Shown here one piece after another: positions 51,397-60,765 of a DNA stretch of 63,688 nucleotides. The position numbers were made by a program, and so were the translations under genes. The stretch spans positions 1-63,688 of the forward strand of contig CAYTWE010000007.1 in NCBI GenBank assembly GCA_964440985.1, given 5' to 3'. Every line of letters begins with the position of its first letter. Positions within the stretch are counted from its first letter, which is position 1. Under the pieces are notes generated by a model that was not told the origin of the DNA, did not search any database, and was given only the letters and a program-made list of their open reading frames with translations. The DNA comes from UBA1731 sp964440985 (GTDB lineage: Bacteria; Verrucomicrobiota; Kiritimatiellia; RFP12; UBA1067).

Positions 51397-51402
51397 TATA
51401 CT
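51397..51402 (+). promoter_or_regulatory. extended -10 of the prenyltransferase gene, leaderless
   Basis: TGATATACT ends 8 nt before the ATG at 51411. No Shine-Dalgarno sequence is present. Its -35 region lies on the rubredoxin -35. Confidence 0.55.
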
Positions 51403-51410
51403 TGTGCGCC

Positions 51411-52343
51411 ATGGACAAGACAAGGATTAAAGCGTGGTTTCTGCTGTTCAGGCCCTGGAGCTACACGGCGACGGTGGTTCCTTTCGCCGTCGCGCTCGCC
51501 ATTGCGGAACCGTCTCACGGAATCGGAAGATGGTGGATCGGGCTTGCATCGGCCCTGCTGTTCCAGGCCACCGTGAATCTGCTGAACACCTGGGGGGATG
51601 AGCGATCCGGCGTGGACGACGCGCCGGGCGCGATACGCACCACGCCGCAGATACATGACGGCATTGTATCCATGCGTTCGCTGCTTGCCGTCGCGCTCTC
51701 ATGCTCCGCCGCCGCAAGTCTGCTGGGACTGTCACTCTACGTCTACCGGGACGGCGCCGAATGGCGGTTCTGCACTCCGCTTCTTGCGGCTGGACTCGCA
51801 GGGATGCTTGGTTCGATGAACTACTCGACAGGCGTAAAGTTCAAGTACATTGGTCTTGGTGTGCCGTTCGTGGCGCTTCTGATGGGACCGATAGAGCTGT
51901 TCGCCGCACTGTGCATCCTGCGTCCGGCGGACGCTGCTTCGTTTGTCACGCCGCTCACCGCCATGATATCTGTCCCCGTCGCACTTCTCGTGTGTGTGAT
52001 AATGCACGGAAACGACATGCGCGACATCCCCACCGACCGTCTGGCAGGAATAAGGACAACCGCCACCATTCTCGGCCCGAAGGGTTCGCTCATCCTGTAT
52101 TGGGTGTGCCACCTCGTGCCGTACACCGTATGCGCGATGATGGTCTGCCGCTATGGGCGCATCTTCCTGCTGCCGTTCATGGCCCTTCCGCTTACGCGCC
52201 GCACACTCGTCGCGGCGACTCGCACGTATTTCGCCAATCCGGCAGATCCGCCGTGGCGTCGGCTTGAACGCGTATCCGGCGGAATACACCTCGCATTCGG
52301 CCTGCTGTACGCCATGGCGCTGTACGCAGGCCTCCGCCAATAG
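51411..52343 (+). CDS. UbiA-family prenyltransferase (MenA-like)
   Basis: This 310-aa membrane protein has both Asp-rich motifs of UbiA prenyltransferases: NLLNTWGDERSGVDD near residue 57, and GNDMRDIPTDRLAGIRT near residue 205. About eight or nine hydrophobic helices are present (FQATVNLL, LLAAGLAGMLGSM, GVPFVALLMGPIELFAALC). It attaches a polyprenyl chain to an aromatic acceptor, most likely in menaquinone synthesis; no other men genes are in the window. It is divergent from the rubredoxin operon. Confidence 0.85.
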   Translation: MDKTRIKAWFLLFRPWSYTATVVPFAVALAIAEPSHGIGRWWIGLASALLFQATVNLLNTWGDERSGVDDAPGAIRTTPQIHDGIVSMRSLLAVALSCSAAASLLGLSLYVYRDGAEWRFCTPLLAAGLAGMLGSMNYSTGVKFKYIGLGVPFVALLMGPIELFAALCILRPADAASFVTPLTAMISVPVALLVCVIMHGNDMRDIPTDRLAGIRTTATILGPKGSLILYWVCHLVPYTVCAMMVCRYGRIFLLPFMALPLTRRTLVAATRTYFANPADPPWRRLERVSGGIHLAFGLLYAMALYAGLRQ

Positions 52344-52431
52344 CCAAATTGCGACCGCCGTCCGTGGCGTTTCGGGCCGAGTCCCGCCGTCCATCAAACG
52401 GGGCAATCGCGCACAGGCCCCATCGGGAGGG

Positions 52432-52989
52432 TCACTTGAACGAAGCGGCAACGATGACGTCGGAGAGGACGATGTCGTGAGGTTCGGACGGCACCGCTTC
52501 CACAACCTGGAACGGATATGCGACGCCAAGAAATACGGAGGACGGATCGGCGGACGAGAGCAGCCTGTCGTACCATCCGCCGCCGTAGCCCAGCCGTCCT
52601 CCGTCGCTCGTAAACGCAAGACCGGGGACAATCCATACCTTCGGCGCAGGTGCAGATCCGCGAATCTCCGGCTCAAGTATGCCCATCGGGCCCGCAACAA
52701 GGCGTCCGTCCCTGCAATGCAGCGCAAGCTCGTAATTCTCGCCGTTCCACGCCGGCGCAAGCACAGGACATCCCGCAGACCAAAGATGCTCTATCAGCAA
52801 GGTCAAATCAAGTTCCTGCGGCGAAGCGAGATATACGGCGAACGGATGCCTCGCCGCCACAGCCGCCTTGACGTCCGGACGAGACAGGATGCGTTCGCAC
52901 ACGTCAGCCGATGCGGCGGCTCGGTCGGACGCAGACACGCTGCGGCGCTGCGCCCTCATCCTTTTGCGCATTTCGTTTTTGCCGTCCAT
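52432..52989 (-). CDS. 5-formyltetrahydrofolate cyclo-ligase
   Basis: This 185-aa protein converts 5-formyl-THF to 5,10-methenyl-THF with ATP. It has the basic N-terminus (MRKRMRAQRRSVS), YLASPQELDLTLLIEHL, and the signature GGRLGYGGGWYDRLL near residue 130. It lies 13 nt downstream of the tandem glycosyltransferase gene, at the end of the carbohydrate operon. With folD in the window it serves one-carbon metabolism. The exact start (52989 or the Met six codons later) is not certain. Confidence 0.88.
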   Translation of the reverse strand: MDGKNEMRKRMRAQRRSVSASDRAAASADVCERILSRPDVKAAVAARHPFAVYLASPQELDLTLLIEHLWSAGCPVLAPAWNGENYELALHCRDGRLVAGPMGILEPEIRGSAPAPKVWIVPGLAFTSDGGRLGYGGGWYDRLLSSADPSSVFLGVAYPFQVVEAVPSEPHDIVLSDVIVAASFK

Positions 52990-53002
52990 CTCTTCACGCC
53001 CG

Positions 53003-54754
53003 CTACGCATGATCCTTGCCGATGAACTCGCACGGCGCCTTCGCAGCGCACAGTCCGCGCATGAACTGGATGCCGTACCAGACGTGTGAAAGGAACACTC
53101 CAATCTCCGTGACGAGCCAACATAGCGGATTGAACGAGAACGTCGATGCCGCCGTCGCCGCAATGTAGAAGAAGAGGGGGGACGCCGCGACCGCCGCCAA
53201 CGGGCCGAGCGCACCGCCGCCGATGAAATTGCGGCAAGCAAACAGGGCGGCAAGCAAAACGAGATAGAACACAAACAGCGTCGGGATGAAGTACGAAAGC
53301 CGGCAGCTTGTCGCCGGAAAGCGCTTCACGAAATATCCGCGATGGAATCCGTAGCGGCCGAGCTGACGCAGGTGAGCCGCGAACAGCGGACGACGGTGGT
53401 GGTAGACAAGCGTCCATGGATCGTAGACGATGCGTCTCTTCACCTTCCGCACGATGTCCTCGCAGAGCAGGGTATCCTCGCCGGGCCAGAAGTCGGTTCT
53501 GTATCCGCCGATCGCCTCCAGCACATCCCTGCGCACGAACAGGTTGCAGCTGGGATAGTCGTCGATGTCCCTGCGCACCCGCCCGCCAATGTAGCGGTAT
53601 CGGTAGTTCCCCGAGACAAACAGGTTCTCGTATACGCGGCCGCCGCATTTTGCCCAGAAGCCGTCGCCGGGCGGTGTGACGCCAGGCCCGCCGAGAGCGG
53701 CTATGGTCGGTTCGCCAAAGTATTTCACGGCGTTCTCAAGCCAATGCTCGTCCGGATATGCGTCATCGTCTATGAACGCCACGATGTCGCCCTTCGCCGC
53801 CTCAATGCCAAGGTTGCGCTTCTCCGCAGGGCGCACCTTCCCGGTGGAGATGACCTTGACGCCGCTGCGCGGCTGCCCGGACTGCGGAGCGTCAGGCAGC
53901 ACTATCACCTCGAAATGCCGGTATGTCTGCCTGTCCATCGCCGAAAGACATTCATCCAGCATCCACGACCAGTTTGGGCAGGCGATGACCACACTCACCA
54001 GGGGATTGCGTTCGAGCGGCGGCGGCACTTCTACGTGCGCATAGTAGTTGAGAAGACGAAGCCGATAAAACACTGCGAGGGAGTCCGACGCCATCTGCCA
54101 GACCGTAGACGGACGCAGGCATCCAAACCGTTCTCCGAACCTGATCGTGACTGGAGCCTCGGCGATTCTGGCGCCGCGCCCGTACGCAATTGCGAGAAGC
54201 TCAAGGTCGAACGCATACGTCTTCACAAGCATCCGATCGAGAGCGTCGCCAAGCACGGACCGCCGGAAAAGCTTCATCCCCGTCTGCGTATCTGTGATCG
54301 GCAGACCGATGAAAAGCCTGACAAGCCAAAAATACACCGCACTTGCGATTCGCCTGTGCCACGGATACTGCACCTGCGATCTCGGATGCCTCTTCGATCC
54401 GATCACGATGTCTGCGTTTTCGCGTTCCATCGTCTGAAGGAACTCCGGAAGTCCATCCGGAAGTATGTCAAGATCTCCGTCAATAAGCAGCACCAGTTCG
54501 CCTTCACTCGCCCTGAAGCCAGCCTTGAGGGCATTGCCCTTCCCGCCGTTCCTGTCCAGGATGACCGGACGGCGGCATCCGCCAGAGGCGGCCCACTTGC
54601 GCAGAATGTCAGCGGTTCCGTCCGTTGAGCCGTCATCAACCGGCACAATCTCAAAGGACAGTCCGGTGCGTTCAAGCACCGACTCAACCGTGTCGAGATT
54701 CTCCCGGATGCGTCCCGCGAGATTGAACGCCGGCAATATGACAGACAGCCTCAC
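53003..54754 (-). CDS. tandem family 2 glycosyltransferase (two GT-A domains plus C-terminal membrane helices)
   Basis: This 583-aa protein fuses two GT2 domains. The first (residues 1-225) is dolichyl-phosphate-mannose-synthase-like: LSVILPAFNLAGRIRENLD, VPVDDGSTDGTADIL, LIDGDLDILPDGL, and TQTGMKLFRRSVL. The second (from about 255) opens LVSVVIACPNWSWMLDECLS, has FIDDDAYPDEHWLEN and the LCEDIVRKVKRRIVYDPW acceptor motif. Three hydrophobic helices close the protein. The GTG start at 54754 overlaps the GH97 stop (GTGA). The substrate is unknown; polyprenyl-linked sugar transfer coupled to chain extension is one possible role. Confidence 0.83.
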   Translation of the reverse strand: MRLSVILPAFNLAGRIRENLDTVESVLERTGLSFEIVPVDDGSTDGTADILRKWAASGGCRRPVILDRNGGKGNALKAGFRASEGELVLLIDGDLDILPDGLPEFLQTMERENADIVIGSKRHPRSQVQYPWHRRIASAVYFWLVRLFIGLPITDTQTGMKLFRRSVLGDALDRMLVKTYAFDLELLAIAYGRGARIAEAPVTIRFGERFGCLRPSTVWQMASDSLAVFYRLRLLNYYAHVEVPPPLERNPLVSVVIACPNWSWMLDECLSAMDRQTYRHFEVIVLPDAPQSGQPRSGVKVISTGKVRPAEKRNLGIEAAKGDIVAFIDDDAYPDEHWLENAVKYFGEPTIAALGGPGVTPPGDGFWAKCGGRVYENLFVSGNYRYRYIGGRVRRDIDDYPSCNLFVRRDVLEAIGGYRTDFWPGEDTLLCEDIVRKVKRRIVYDPWTLVYHHRRPLFAAHLRQLGRYGFHRGYFVKRFPATSCRLSYFIPTLFVFYLVLLAALFACRNFIGGGALGPLAAVAASPLFFYIAATAASTFSFNPLCWLVTEIGVFLSHVWYGIQFMRGLCAAKAPCEFIGKDHA

Positions 54755-56775
54755 CACAGGAATCCCTTGCGTACGATGCGGGCGGTCCATCCGCCGCCGG
54801 GGGCGAGTTCAGCGGCGATCTTCGTGTCGGACGTGACAGTGCGGACGTCCTTCGCATAGTCCGTCGCCTCACGATCGGCGTTCACGCCGTCTGAGAATAT
54901 CTCAGCCCGCCACTTGCCTTCTCCGAGAAAACCGAGCGGCAGCTCGACCTTGCGCGGAGTCCACGAATTTATCGCCGAGACGTACCATTCATCCCCTTTG
55001 CGCCTGGCCACTGCGGCATATCCGTCCATATCTCCGCCAATTCCGATGGTGTCGTCCCACACGACAGGCACCTTCGCCATGAACGCAAGGCATTCCCTGT
55101 TGCGCAGGTACTGCGTGGCGGAATCGCAGAGCATCTGCATCGGCGCCTCACACAATGTCATCAGCGCCATCTGCCGCACACGCGTACCTTGGCTGCCGGG
55201 ATGCATGAAGTCCGGCCTGCACTGGCTCCTTGTCATGTTGCGCATCGCACCTGGCGTATAGTCCATTGGCCCTGCGCTCATGCGGCAGAAGAGGGAAAGA
55301 AGGTCGTTGCGCGGAAAATCCACACCGCTCTCGAACTTCATGTTCTCCAGGCCATGCACCCCTTCGTAGTTCAGGATGTTCGGATACGTGCGGCTCAATC
55401 CGGTCGGCTTGTGCATTCCGTGGTAGTTCAGCACGAGCTTCCAGTCGGCGGCAATCCTGGCCGTCTCCTCAAGAAAGCGTTCTACCTCCTGGTCGTCGCG
55501 ATCCATGAAATCTATCTTGAACCCCTTCGCGCCCATCTTGGCATATCTGCCGAACACCTCGTTCTGCCGTCCCACAAGTTGAGGCCATGCGCACCAGAGG
55601 ATAATGCCGACGCCACGGACATTCGCATACTTTATGAGATGCTGCACGTCGGTTTTCGGATTTATCTCCATGACGTCGAGGTTCTTTGACCATCCTTCGT
55701 CCATGATTACGTACTCAAGTCCGAACTCGGATGCGAAATCGATGATGTACTCGTATGTCGCTGTGTTGCATCCGGCCCTGAACGGAACGCCGGATACGTT
55801 CCAGCCGCTCCACCAGTCCCATGCCACCTTCCCGGGCCTTATCCAGTCCGTCTTCTTGAGTTTGCACGGCGTGGCGAGGGCGTACACGATGTCCGCCTCG
55901 CATAGCTTCGCCTCCGACGGCGCAAGCATGAACACTCGCCACGGATATGTGCGAGTTCCGACCGTTTCGGCAAGATGCCCAGCCCGTTCAGTGACACGGA
56001 TGTGTCGAAGAGGCTTTTCAGGTGAGCCGATGGCCTTGCCGTCCCGGTGCTCCGTTTTCAGCGGAAACCTCGCCATGTGCGCCGCAAGCGATGGCCTGTC
56101 GCCCTCCGCCCGCTTCAGGTTAAGCCCTGGATAGTCTATCAGATCGCTCTCGGTCATGCACATCACCGTTCCGTCGGAATGTTTCACCACAAGCGGAAGG
56201 TACACGACCTGTCCGGATGCCGCAACGTTCGCCGCATTCGTCTTCACGTACACGGACTCCCAGCTGCACTGCAGCGGATCGCCCCTGTCGCGGCAGTAGC
56301 CGGCGTAGACGGTGGCTTCCGGATCAGGAAACGAAATGCCGGCGGATTCGTTCAGAACCTTGGCGTTTCCGGGAAGCGACGTCTCAAACCTGTACGCAAC
56401 TCCGTCGTTTCTGGCGACGAGCGTCATGCCCCAACCGCCCTCAAAGACGACCTTCGTCCTGTTCGCTTTCCCGTCCACCGACGATTTCTTGTAGATGGGG
56501 GTCGGCACACTCTCCACGACGCTTGCGGCGTCAGACGATGCAACCTTGGCCGACGCACCACCCAAAACGCCTACCCCTTCCAGCTCCATCGATATCGGCG
56601 TTGGCGACACGCGCTCAACCCCGGTGCGATACACTGAATACGTCAGCACCGGCTCGGTTGCGATTCTTATTTCGTTCAGACCGTCAGGGCTTTTGACGCC
56701 TATCGTCTGCGCGGATGCGACGCCTGCGCAGACGATCAGCGCGATGCACGACGGGAAACGCACTGCTCCGCTCAT
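54751..56775 (-). CDS. secreted GH97 alpha-glycosidase
   Basis: This 674-aa protein has a signal peptide (FPSCIALIVCAGVASAQ), an N-terminal beta-sandwich (to about residue 270) and a GH97 barrel (WDWWSGWNVSGVPF, EYVIMDEGWSKNLD, KGFKIDFMDRDDQEVERFLE, LNYHGMHKPTGLSRTYPNIL). The Asp in KIDFMD fits the retaining (alpha-galactosidase-type) branch of GH97; that assignment is inferred. Start ATG 56775 overlaps the DUF4091 gene stop (ATGA). Confidence 0.9.
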   Translation of the reverse strand: MSGAVRFPSCIALIVCAGVASAQTIGVKSPDGLNEIRIATEPVLTYSVYRTGVERVSPTPISMELEGVGVLGGASAKVASSDAASVVESVPTPIYKKSSVDGKANRTKVVFEGGWGMTLVARNDGVAYRFETSLPGNAKVLNESAGISFPDPEATVYAGYCRDRGDPLQCSWESVYVKTNAANVAASGQVVYLPLVVKHSDGTVMCMTESDLIDYPGLNLKRAEGDRPSLAAHMARFPLKTEHRDGKAIGSPEKPLRHIRVTERAGHLAETVGTRTYPWRVFMLAPSEAKLCEADIVYALATPCKLKKTDWIRPGKVAWDWWSGWNVSGVPFRAGCNTATYEYIIDFASEFGLEYVIMDEGWSKNLDVMEINPKTDVQHLIKYANVRGVGIILWCAWPQLVGRQNEVFGRYAKMGAKGFKIDFMDRDDQEVERFLEETARIAADWKLVLNYHGMHKPTGLSRTYPNILNYEGVHGLENMKFESGVDFPRNDLLSLFCRMSAGPMDYTPGAMRNMTRSQCRPDFMHPGSQGTRVRQMALMTLCEAPMQMLCDSATQYLRNRECLAFMAKVPVVWDDTIGIGGDMDGYAAVARRKGDEWYVSAINSWTPRKVELPLGFLGEGKWRAEIFSDGVNADREATDYAKDVRTVTSDTKIAAELAPGGGWTARIVRKGFLW

Positions 56776-59700
56776 TTCGCCACCGATCCTTCTGACCTCA
56801 GGCACTTCTCGATGTCAGCCTTCCAGACGGCAAGAGCCTTTGCATTGGGATGTACACCGTCAGGGAAGAGAGACAGAGGCAGGGCGGCGTTCACATCGCG
56901 GAACGTCACGTGCTTCCCGTCGGCGATCTTTTCGTAAAGCGCGTTCGCCGCCTTGTTGCGGAGGTTGCTCCACGTCAGCCGGCAGGGGAACGATGCGTAG
57001 AGCAGCACCTTGACGTCAGGCCTGCGGCGGCGCATTTCGTCAATCACAAGGCGCACACCTTCCGCCATGTCCTCCGGTCTGCATCCATGGTTGTTCGTGC
57101 CGAGGAGAAGCGCGACCGTCTTCACGGGGACGGAGTCAAGCTCGCCGTTCTTCACGCGCCAAAGTGTTTCCTGGATTGTGTCGTCAAAACGGTTCGCCGC
57201 GACCTGTCCGACGGCTGTTTCGACAATCTGGAACCCGGCCTCTCCCGTCGGCTTTACGGGAACGCAGGTGACAGGCGGCGGCAGACGGAGCGAATTCCCG
57301 CCGATGCGCTCTATTTCCTTGGCAAGCCTCTCCCTGTGCTCACGCATGAAGGATGGATCGGACGAGAAGTCGCGTTCGTTCCTGAACACGCTGTCCGGCA
57401 CCTTGAGCAGACCGTTGCCGGGGTCAAGCCTCCTCAGCATCGCAAAATACTCGTAATCCTCGATGCCGTCGCGGAGAATCGCCAACCTGTACGACGCATT
57501 TGGCGCATCGAACACCGGCTTGCGGTCTTTTGCGCGGGGTGTCGCCACCGTTGAGAGCGGAGGGTACACGAAGCGTCCGTCTCCGTTGCCCCACGTCCCG
57601 CCGGAAGAGCTCCACGCCATAGGGTCGTCGTATGGGTTCTGTGGGCTGTTCGGATCGGAATATTTCGACTTGCTCGACCACAGCGACGTCTCCCAGATGA
57701 GGATGCCGGTGACGTCACGCGCCCACGTCATCCACAGCCATGTGCGCAGTTCGCATCCGGCATGGTCGATGAACTCGGTGGGATACGGTGTGCGCGGTCC
57801 GCAGCAGATGTACCACCAGAACTGGTCGCCGCGGCTGCGCACATCCTTGTAGGCGTCCACATAGATAAGGTCAAGACGCGGATTCCAGAGATTCACGCCA
57901 TCCCAAAGTTCCTTGCTCGGCGATGCGGTGAGCATACGGCGGATTCCGGGAGCGTGACGCTTCAGCGTCATCATGCCGGCGTTGACCTGCTGATAGACGG
58001 ACGGCAGCGGCTCGTCGAACCAGTACACGTAGGAGGCGTCAAGCAGCCCCTTCTCGCGAAGATGGCGTTCTATGCCGCCAAGATATTTCGCCATGAGTGT
58101 GTGGTAAAGCGCATTCGTCTGCGGAACGCCGCAGATGCTGCCGATCTGAAACCCTTCCTGAAATCCGTATCCAAGCCCGCCGACACGGATGTTGAAGGCG
58201 TTGAATCCGAAGCGTCCCTTCATCTCCATGTGCGCATCGTCAAACTCGCTCCAGTCGAAGACAGGTTCTGCGCGGGACGGATCTCCCGCATTCCGCCACT
58301 TCACCGGGATGTCGCCGCCCTTGCCCCAGCGGTAGATGGAAATGCGGTAGTCGCTCATCATCTGCACGTACTTCTCAAGGATCGCATCATGCTCCGGCGA
58401 ACCGGGCTTCACGGCATGGTAGTCGGCGACACGCGAGGGCGAAAAGCCGAAAGCCGTCTCGCAGGTCATGCTGTCCGGAAGATCAAAGCCGAACACCTTC
58501 ACCTCGAACGGCACGGCGATGCGCTCTCTCCGCCCATCGGCGGCGTACTCAACCTGGACGTCAAGCGTACCGCGATAGATGCCCTTCGGCAACCCCTTCG
58601 GCGTCTTGACCGTGATCCAGAACGGCTGGCTCATCTGCGCCGCCACCGGGAACGCGGCGTCATCCTGCGGCAGTATGGGATCGGGCCACTCGCCCCTCGC
58701 TCCGGACTCATCCGTGGGAAGCTCCACCTGCACATAGCCAAGACGCTCCACCTTGACGGCGGACGACGCCAACCGTGCACGCTTCCAGAAACCCATCTTT
58801 TTCATGACAAGATCCGACGGCACAACGCGCACATCGCGCAGGGCGGCCTTCGGCGTGACGACAAGCTGAACGGACTCCGCTTCGTTTCCGGCCAGCGACA
58901 CCGTGAGTGCCTTGGCCTCCGCCTTCGGGAGCACTGCGCTTCTGAAAACCTTGACGTCTGCGACCGCCCCCCACAGGTCAACGCCAGGGACGGACGGGAG
59001 CTTCTTCGCGTTGGAATCCGCAATGGGCTCCATGAAAACCGGCGCCTTGACCTCGCCGTACGGCGCACCGGTCTCCGCATTCACATAGCGGCTCGCCCCG
59101 TAGAATCGCAGAGGCTCGCCGTCCACGATGCCCTCAAACGCATAATGGTCGATGTGAAGCGCAGTCTGCTGACCGCCGCGCAGACGCACAAACACCCGCT
59201 TCGCCGGAAAGATGTCGGACGGGATCGCGCAGCTCCACGTGCCCTTGTTCGTGATGGACGCAAAACCTCGCCAGTTTTTCCCGTCCAACGAAACCTCCAT
59301 CGACATGGGATTCTTGCCGGTGTAATACGTAACCGCAACCGATGCCGACCCCTTGCTGAAGGTGCGTCCGCCGACATCGTGCGCATACACCACCTCAGAA
59401 TCGGAGTATATGTTCCAGTGGCTCGTGTTGAACGAAGCCTTGTACCTGGAAAGAGGACGCGCATGATTCCTCGCGAAGCTCGCAAAAGCCGTGTCAAAGC
59501 GGTATACGTTTCCGAGCAGCGATTCGCCATGCCCGAGCGAAACGCCGCCGACCTCGGAATACTCCGGCTTCAGTTCGGAGAAGCGTCCCCCTTTGAAGGA
59601 GAACTCGCCTCTTCCGCGATAGTGTCCGAAGTGAAAGAAATCCTCATGCATCTCATTCGGATCTCCGGAAGTCATGTATGCCTGCTTGTACTCGTACCAT

Positions 59701-59969
59701 CCGGCATCCGGCCCCTGCCGGTCAACGTTGACGTCGCGGTTGCCGCCGAGCATCAGCCCCTCGCCAACCTCACGCCCGACATACTCGAACCCGTACACGG
59801 TCGCGGCCTTAACCCTGTACTTCGCCGAGGTGCTGTTTACGACATCGTTTGAACCGTTCCCCGTCATGGTGAGAACGCCTGAGACTGCGTTCGGGAACTC
59901 GACGTCAACAGCGACAGCCACTGCGGAGACTAATGCCGCAGACAACATCATGGAAAATTTTCCGTTCAT
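56772..59969 (-). CDS. secreted DUF4091 protein with a truncated SGNH domain
   Basis: This 1065-aa protein has a signal peptide (SMMLSAALVSAVAVAV), beta-sandwich domains to about residue 400, then a DUF4091 barrel (GH123-like; YRISIYRWGKGGDIPVKW, YVYWFDEPLPSVYQQVNAGM, WLWMTWARDVTGILIWE). The last 170 residues match an SGNH esterase: VALLLGTNNHG (block III) and LSLFPDGVHPNAKAL (block V, Asp/His). Block I, with its catalytic GDS serine, is absent where it should precede the fragment, so the esterase part is probably inactive. The ribosome site is AAGGGG. Confidence 0.83.
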   Translation of the reverse strand: MNGKFSMMLSAALVSAVAVAVDVEFPNAVSGVLTMTGNGSNDVVNSTSAKYRVKAATVYGFEYVGREVGEGLMLGGNRDVNVDRQGPDAGWYEYKQAYMTSGDPNEMHEDFFHFGHYRGRGEFSFKGGRFSELKPEYSEVGGVSLGHGESLLGNVYRFDTAFASFARNHARPLSRYKASFNTSHWNIYSDSEVVYAHDVGGRTFSKGSASVAVTYYTGKNPMSMEVSLDGKNWRGFASITNKGTWSCAIPSDIFPAKRVFVRLRGGQQTALHIDHYAFEGIVDGEPLRFYGASRYVNAETGAPYGEVKAPVFMEPIADSNAKKLPSVPGVDLWGAVADVKVFRSAVLPKAEAKALTVSLAGNEAESVQLVVTPKAALRDVRVVPSDLVMKKMGFWKRARLASSAVKVERLGYVQVELPTDESGARGEWPDPILPQDDAAFPVAAQMSQPFWITVKTPKGLPKGIYRGTLDVQVEYAADGRRERIAVPFEVKVFGFDLPDSMTCETAFGFSPSRVADYHAVKPGSPEHDAILEKYVQMMSDYRISIYRWGKGGDIPVKWRNAGDPSRAEPVFDWSEFDDAHMEMKGRFGFNAFNIRVGGLGYGFQEGFQIGSICGVPQTNALYHTLMAKYLGGIERHLREKGLLDASYVYWFDEPLPSVYQQVNAGMMTLKRHAPGIRRMLTASPSKELWDGVNLWNPRLDLIYVDAYKDVRSRGDQFWWYICCGPRTPYPTEFIDHAGCELRTWLWMTWARDVTGILIWETSLWSSKSKYSDPNSPQNPYDDPMAWSSSGGTWGNGDGRFVYPPLSTVATPRAKDRKPVFDAPNASYRLAILRDGIEDYEYFAMLRRLDPGNGLLKVPDSVFRNERDFSSDPSFMREHRERLAKEIERIGGNSLRLPPPVTCVPVKPTGEAGFQIVETAVGQVAANRFDDTIQETLWRVKNGELDSVPVKTVALLLGTNNHGCRPEDMAEGVRLVIDEMRRRRPDVKVLLYASFPCRLTWSNLRNKAANALYEKIADGKHVTFRDVNAALPLSLFPDGVHPNAKALAVWKADIEKCLRSEGSVAK

Positions 59970-60007
59970 GGCAACAACCCCTTCCTTTTCAATCTATCAA
60001 CTTATCT

Positions 60008-60394
60008 TCATTTCTTCATTATCGGCATGACGAATCTCTTGCCCTCTTCAATCGACCACTGAACCTGCCAGGTGCCGCCGTCGATCTGGTCTATCAGGAT
60101 GAACGTCCAGATGTTCTCAGTCGGAACAAGGGCAAACCTTCCGACAGTGGCTTTCCTGCCCTTTGCAAGATCTTCATCGTTGATCACCATTGCACCGCGA
60201 TGTCCATTGTCGATGGCATACTGAATCTGCCACATCTTCCCGGTGACGGTGTCAAGCTGGATGAAATTGTAGATGTTAGTCGTCTTGTAGAGCCTGTAAT
60301 GGACGTCACCACCCGGGACGCTGTCCGCGCTGACCTTTCCAACCGGCGCCCAAAAGGCAAAAACAGACAGAAACAGGAAAAGACGCGCTCTCAT
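60008..60394 (-). CDS. small secreted protein with two related repeats
   Basis: This 128-aa protein has a signal peptide (MRARLFLFLSVFAFWAPVG) and two related halves: YNFIQLDTVTGKMWQIQYAI and WTFILIDQIDGGTWQVQWSI, each followed by a charged turn. The pattern suggests a compact two-blade or duplicated beta fold. I do not recognise it. It lies 38 nt upstream of the DUF4091 gene. The start at 60394 has TAGGCGGC upstream; an earlier in-frame ATG at 60433 lacks a clear site. Confidence 0.65.
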   Translation of the reverse strand: MRARLFLFLSVFAFWAPVGKVSADSVPGGDVHYRLYKTTNIYNFIQLDTVTGKMWQIQYAIDNGHRGAMVINDEDLAKGRKATVGRFALVPTENIWTFILIDQIDGGTWQVQWSIEEGKRFVMPIMKK

Positions 60395-60485
60395 CCAGCC
60401 GCCTAATTGCGATGTAATCTTTTGTTGACGCATATGACTGAACACACAGACACCCGCTGCCGCAGGAAACTCATTTGTGTGCGGA

Positions 60486-60491
60486 ATTCTA
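60486..60491 (-). promoter_or_regulatory. extended -10 of the small secreted protein-DUF4091-GH97 operon
   Basis: TGATAGAAT on the minus strand gives a leader of about 85 nt to the ATG at 60394. Confidence 0.5.
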
Positions 60492-60700
60492 TCAAATCGC
60501 GGCCGTACGCACAACACGGCCAGCCGCAAACGCTTGGCTGGAAAGTTGCAATGTCTCGTGGCGCAGTTTCAGACAAGGGGAAACAATGCCGATCCACGAA
60601 GAAGAAAGGACACCGCCATCATCCCCATATGGACGGCCGCCATCCTTTTGTGTGCACCGCCATTCCTGTGTGGATGACCGCCGCCAGTCGGGCGGGAACA

Positions 60701-60739
60701 GCACCCACGACGTATGCGGATATGGTGTGGCGTGGGTGC
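60701..60739 (-). terminator. possible hairpin terminator of nagA
   Basis: A 9-bp perfect stem (GCACCCACG with CGTGGGTGC) with a 21-nt loop lies 27 nt past the nagA stop. There is no T-tract, so this is tentative. Confidence 0.3.
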
Positions 60740-60765
60740 ATCGTCAATGGAAGTTTACCGAAAGT

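Larger units (their letters stand above)
60395..60765. other. intergenic region between the small secreted protein gene and nagA
   Basis: This 371-nt gap holds the minus-strand -10 of the small secreted protein gene (TGATAGAAT, 60486-60491). On the plus strand AAGGGG precedes an ATG at 60586 opening MPIHEEERTPPSSPYGRPP; this frame runs on into nagA antisense and is not called as a gene. Next to the nagA stop, GCACCCACG (60701-60709) pairs with CGTGGGTGC (60731-60739) around a 21-nt loop. Confidence 0.45.

Noticed and set aside
57762..59852. 696-codon plus-strand frame opposite the DUF4091 gene
   Set aside because: It is antisense to a protein with a signal peptide and recognisable domains; the composition is that of a shadow frame.
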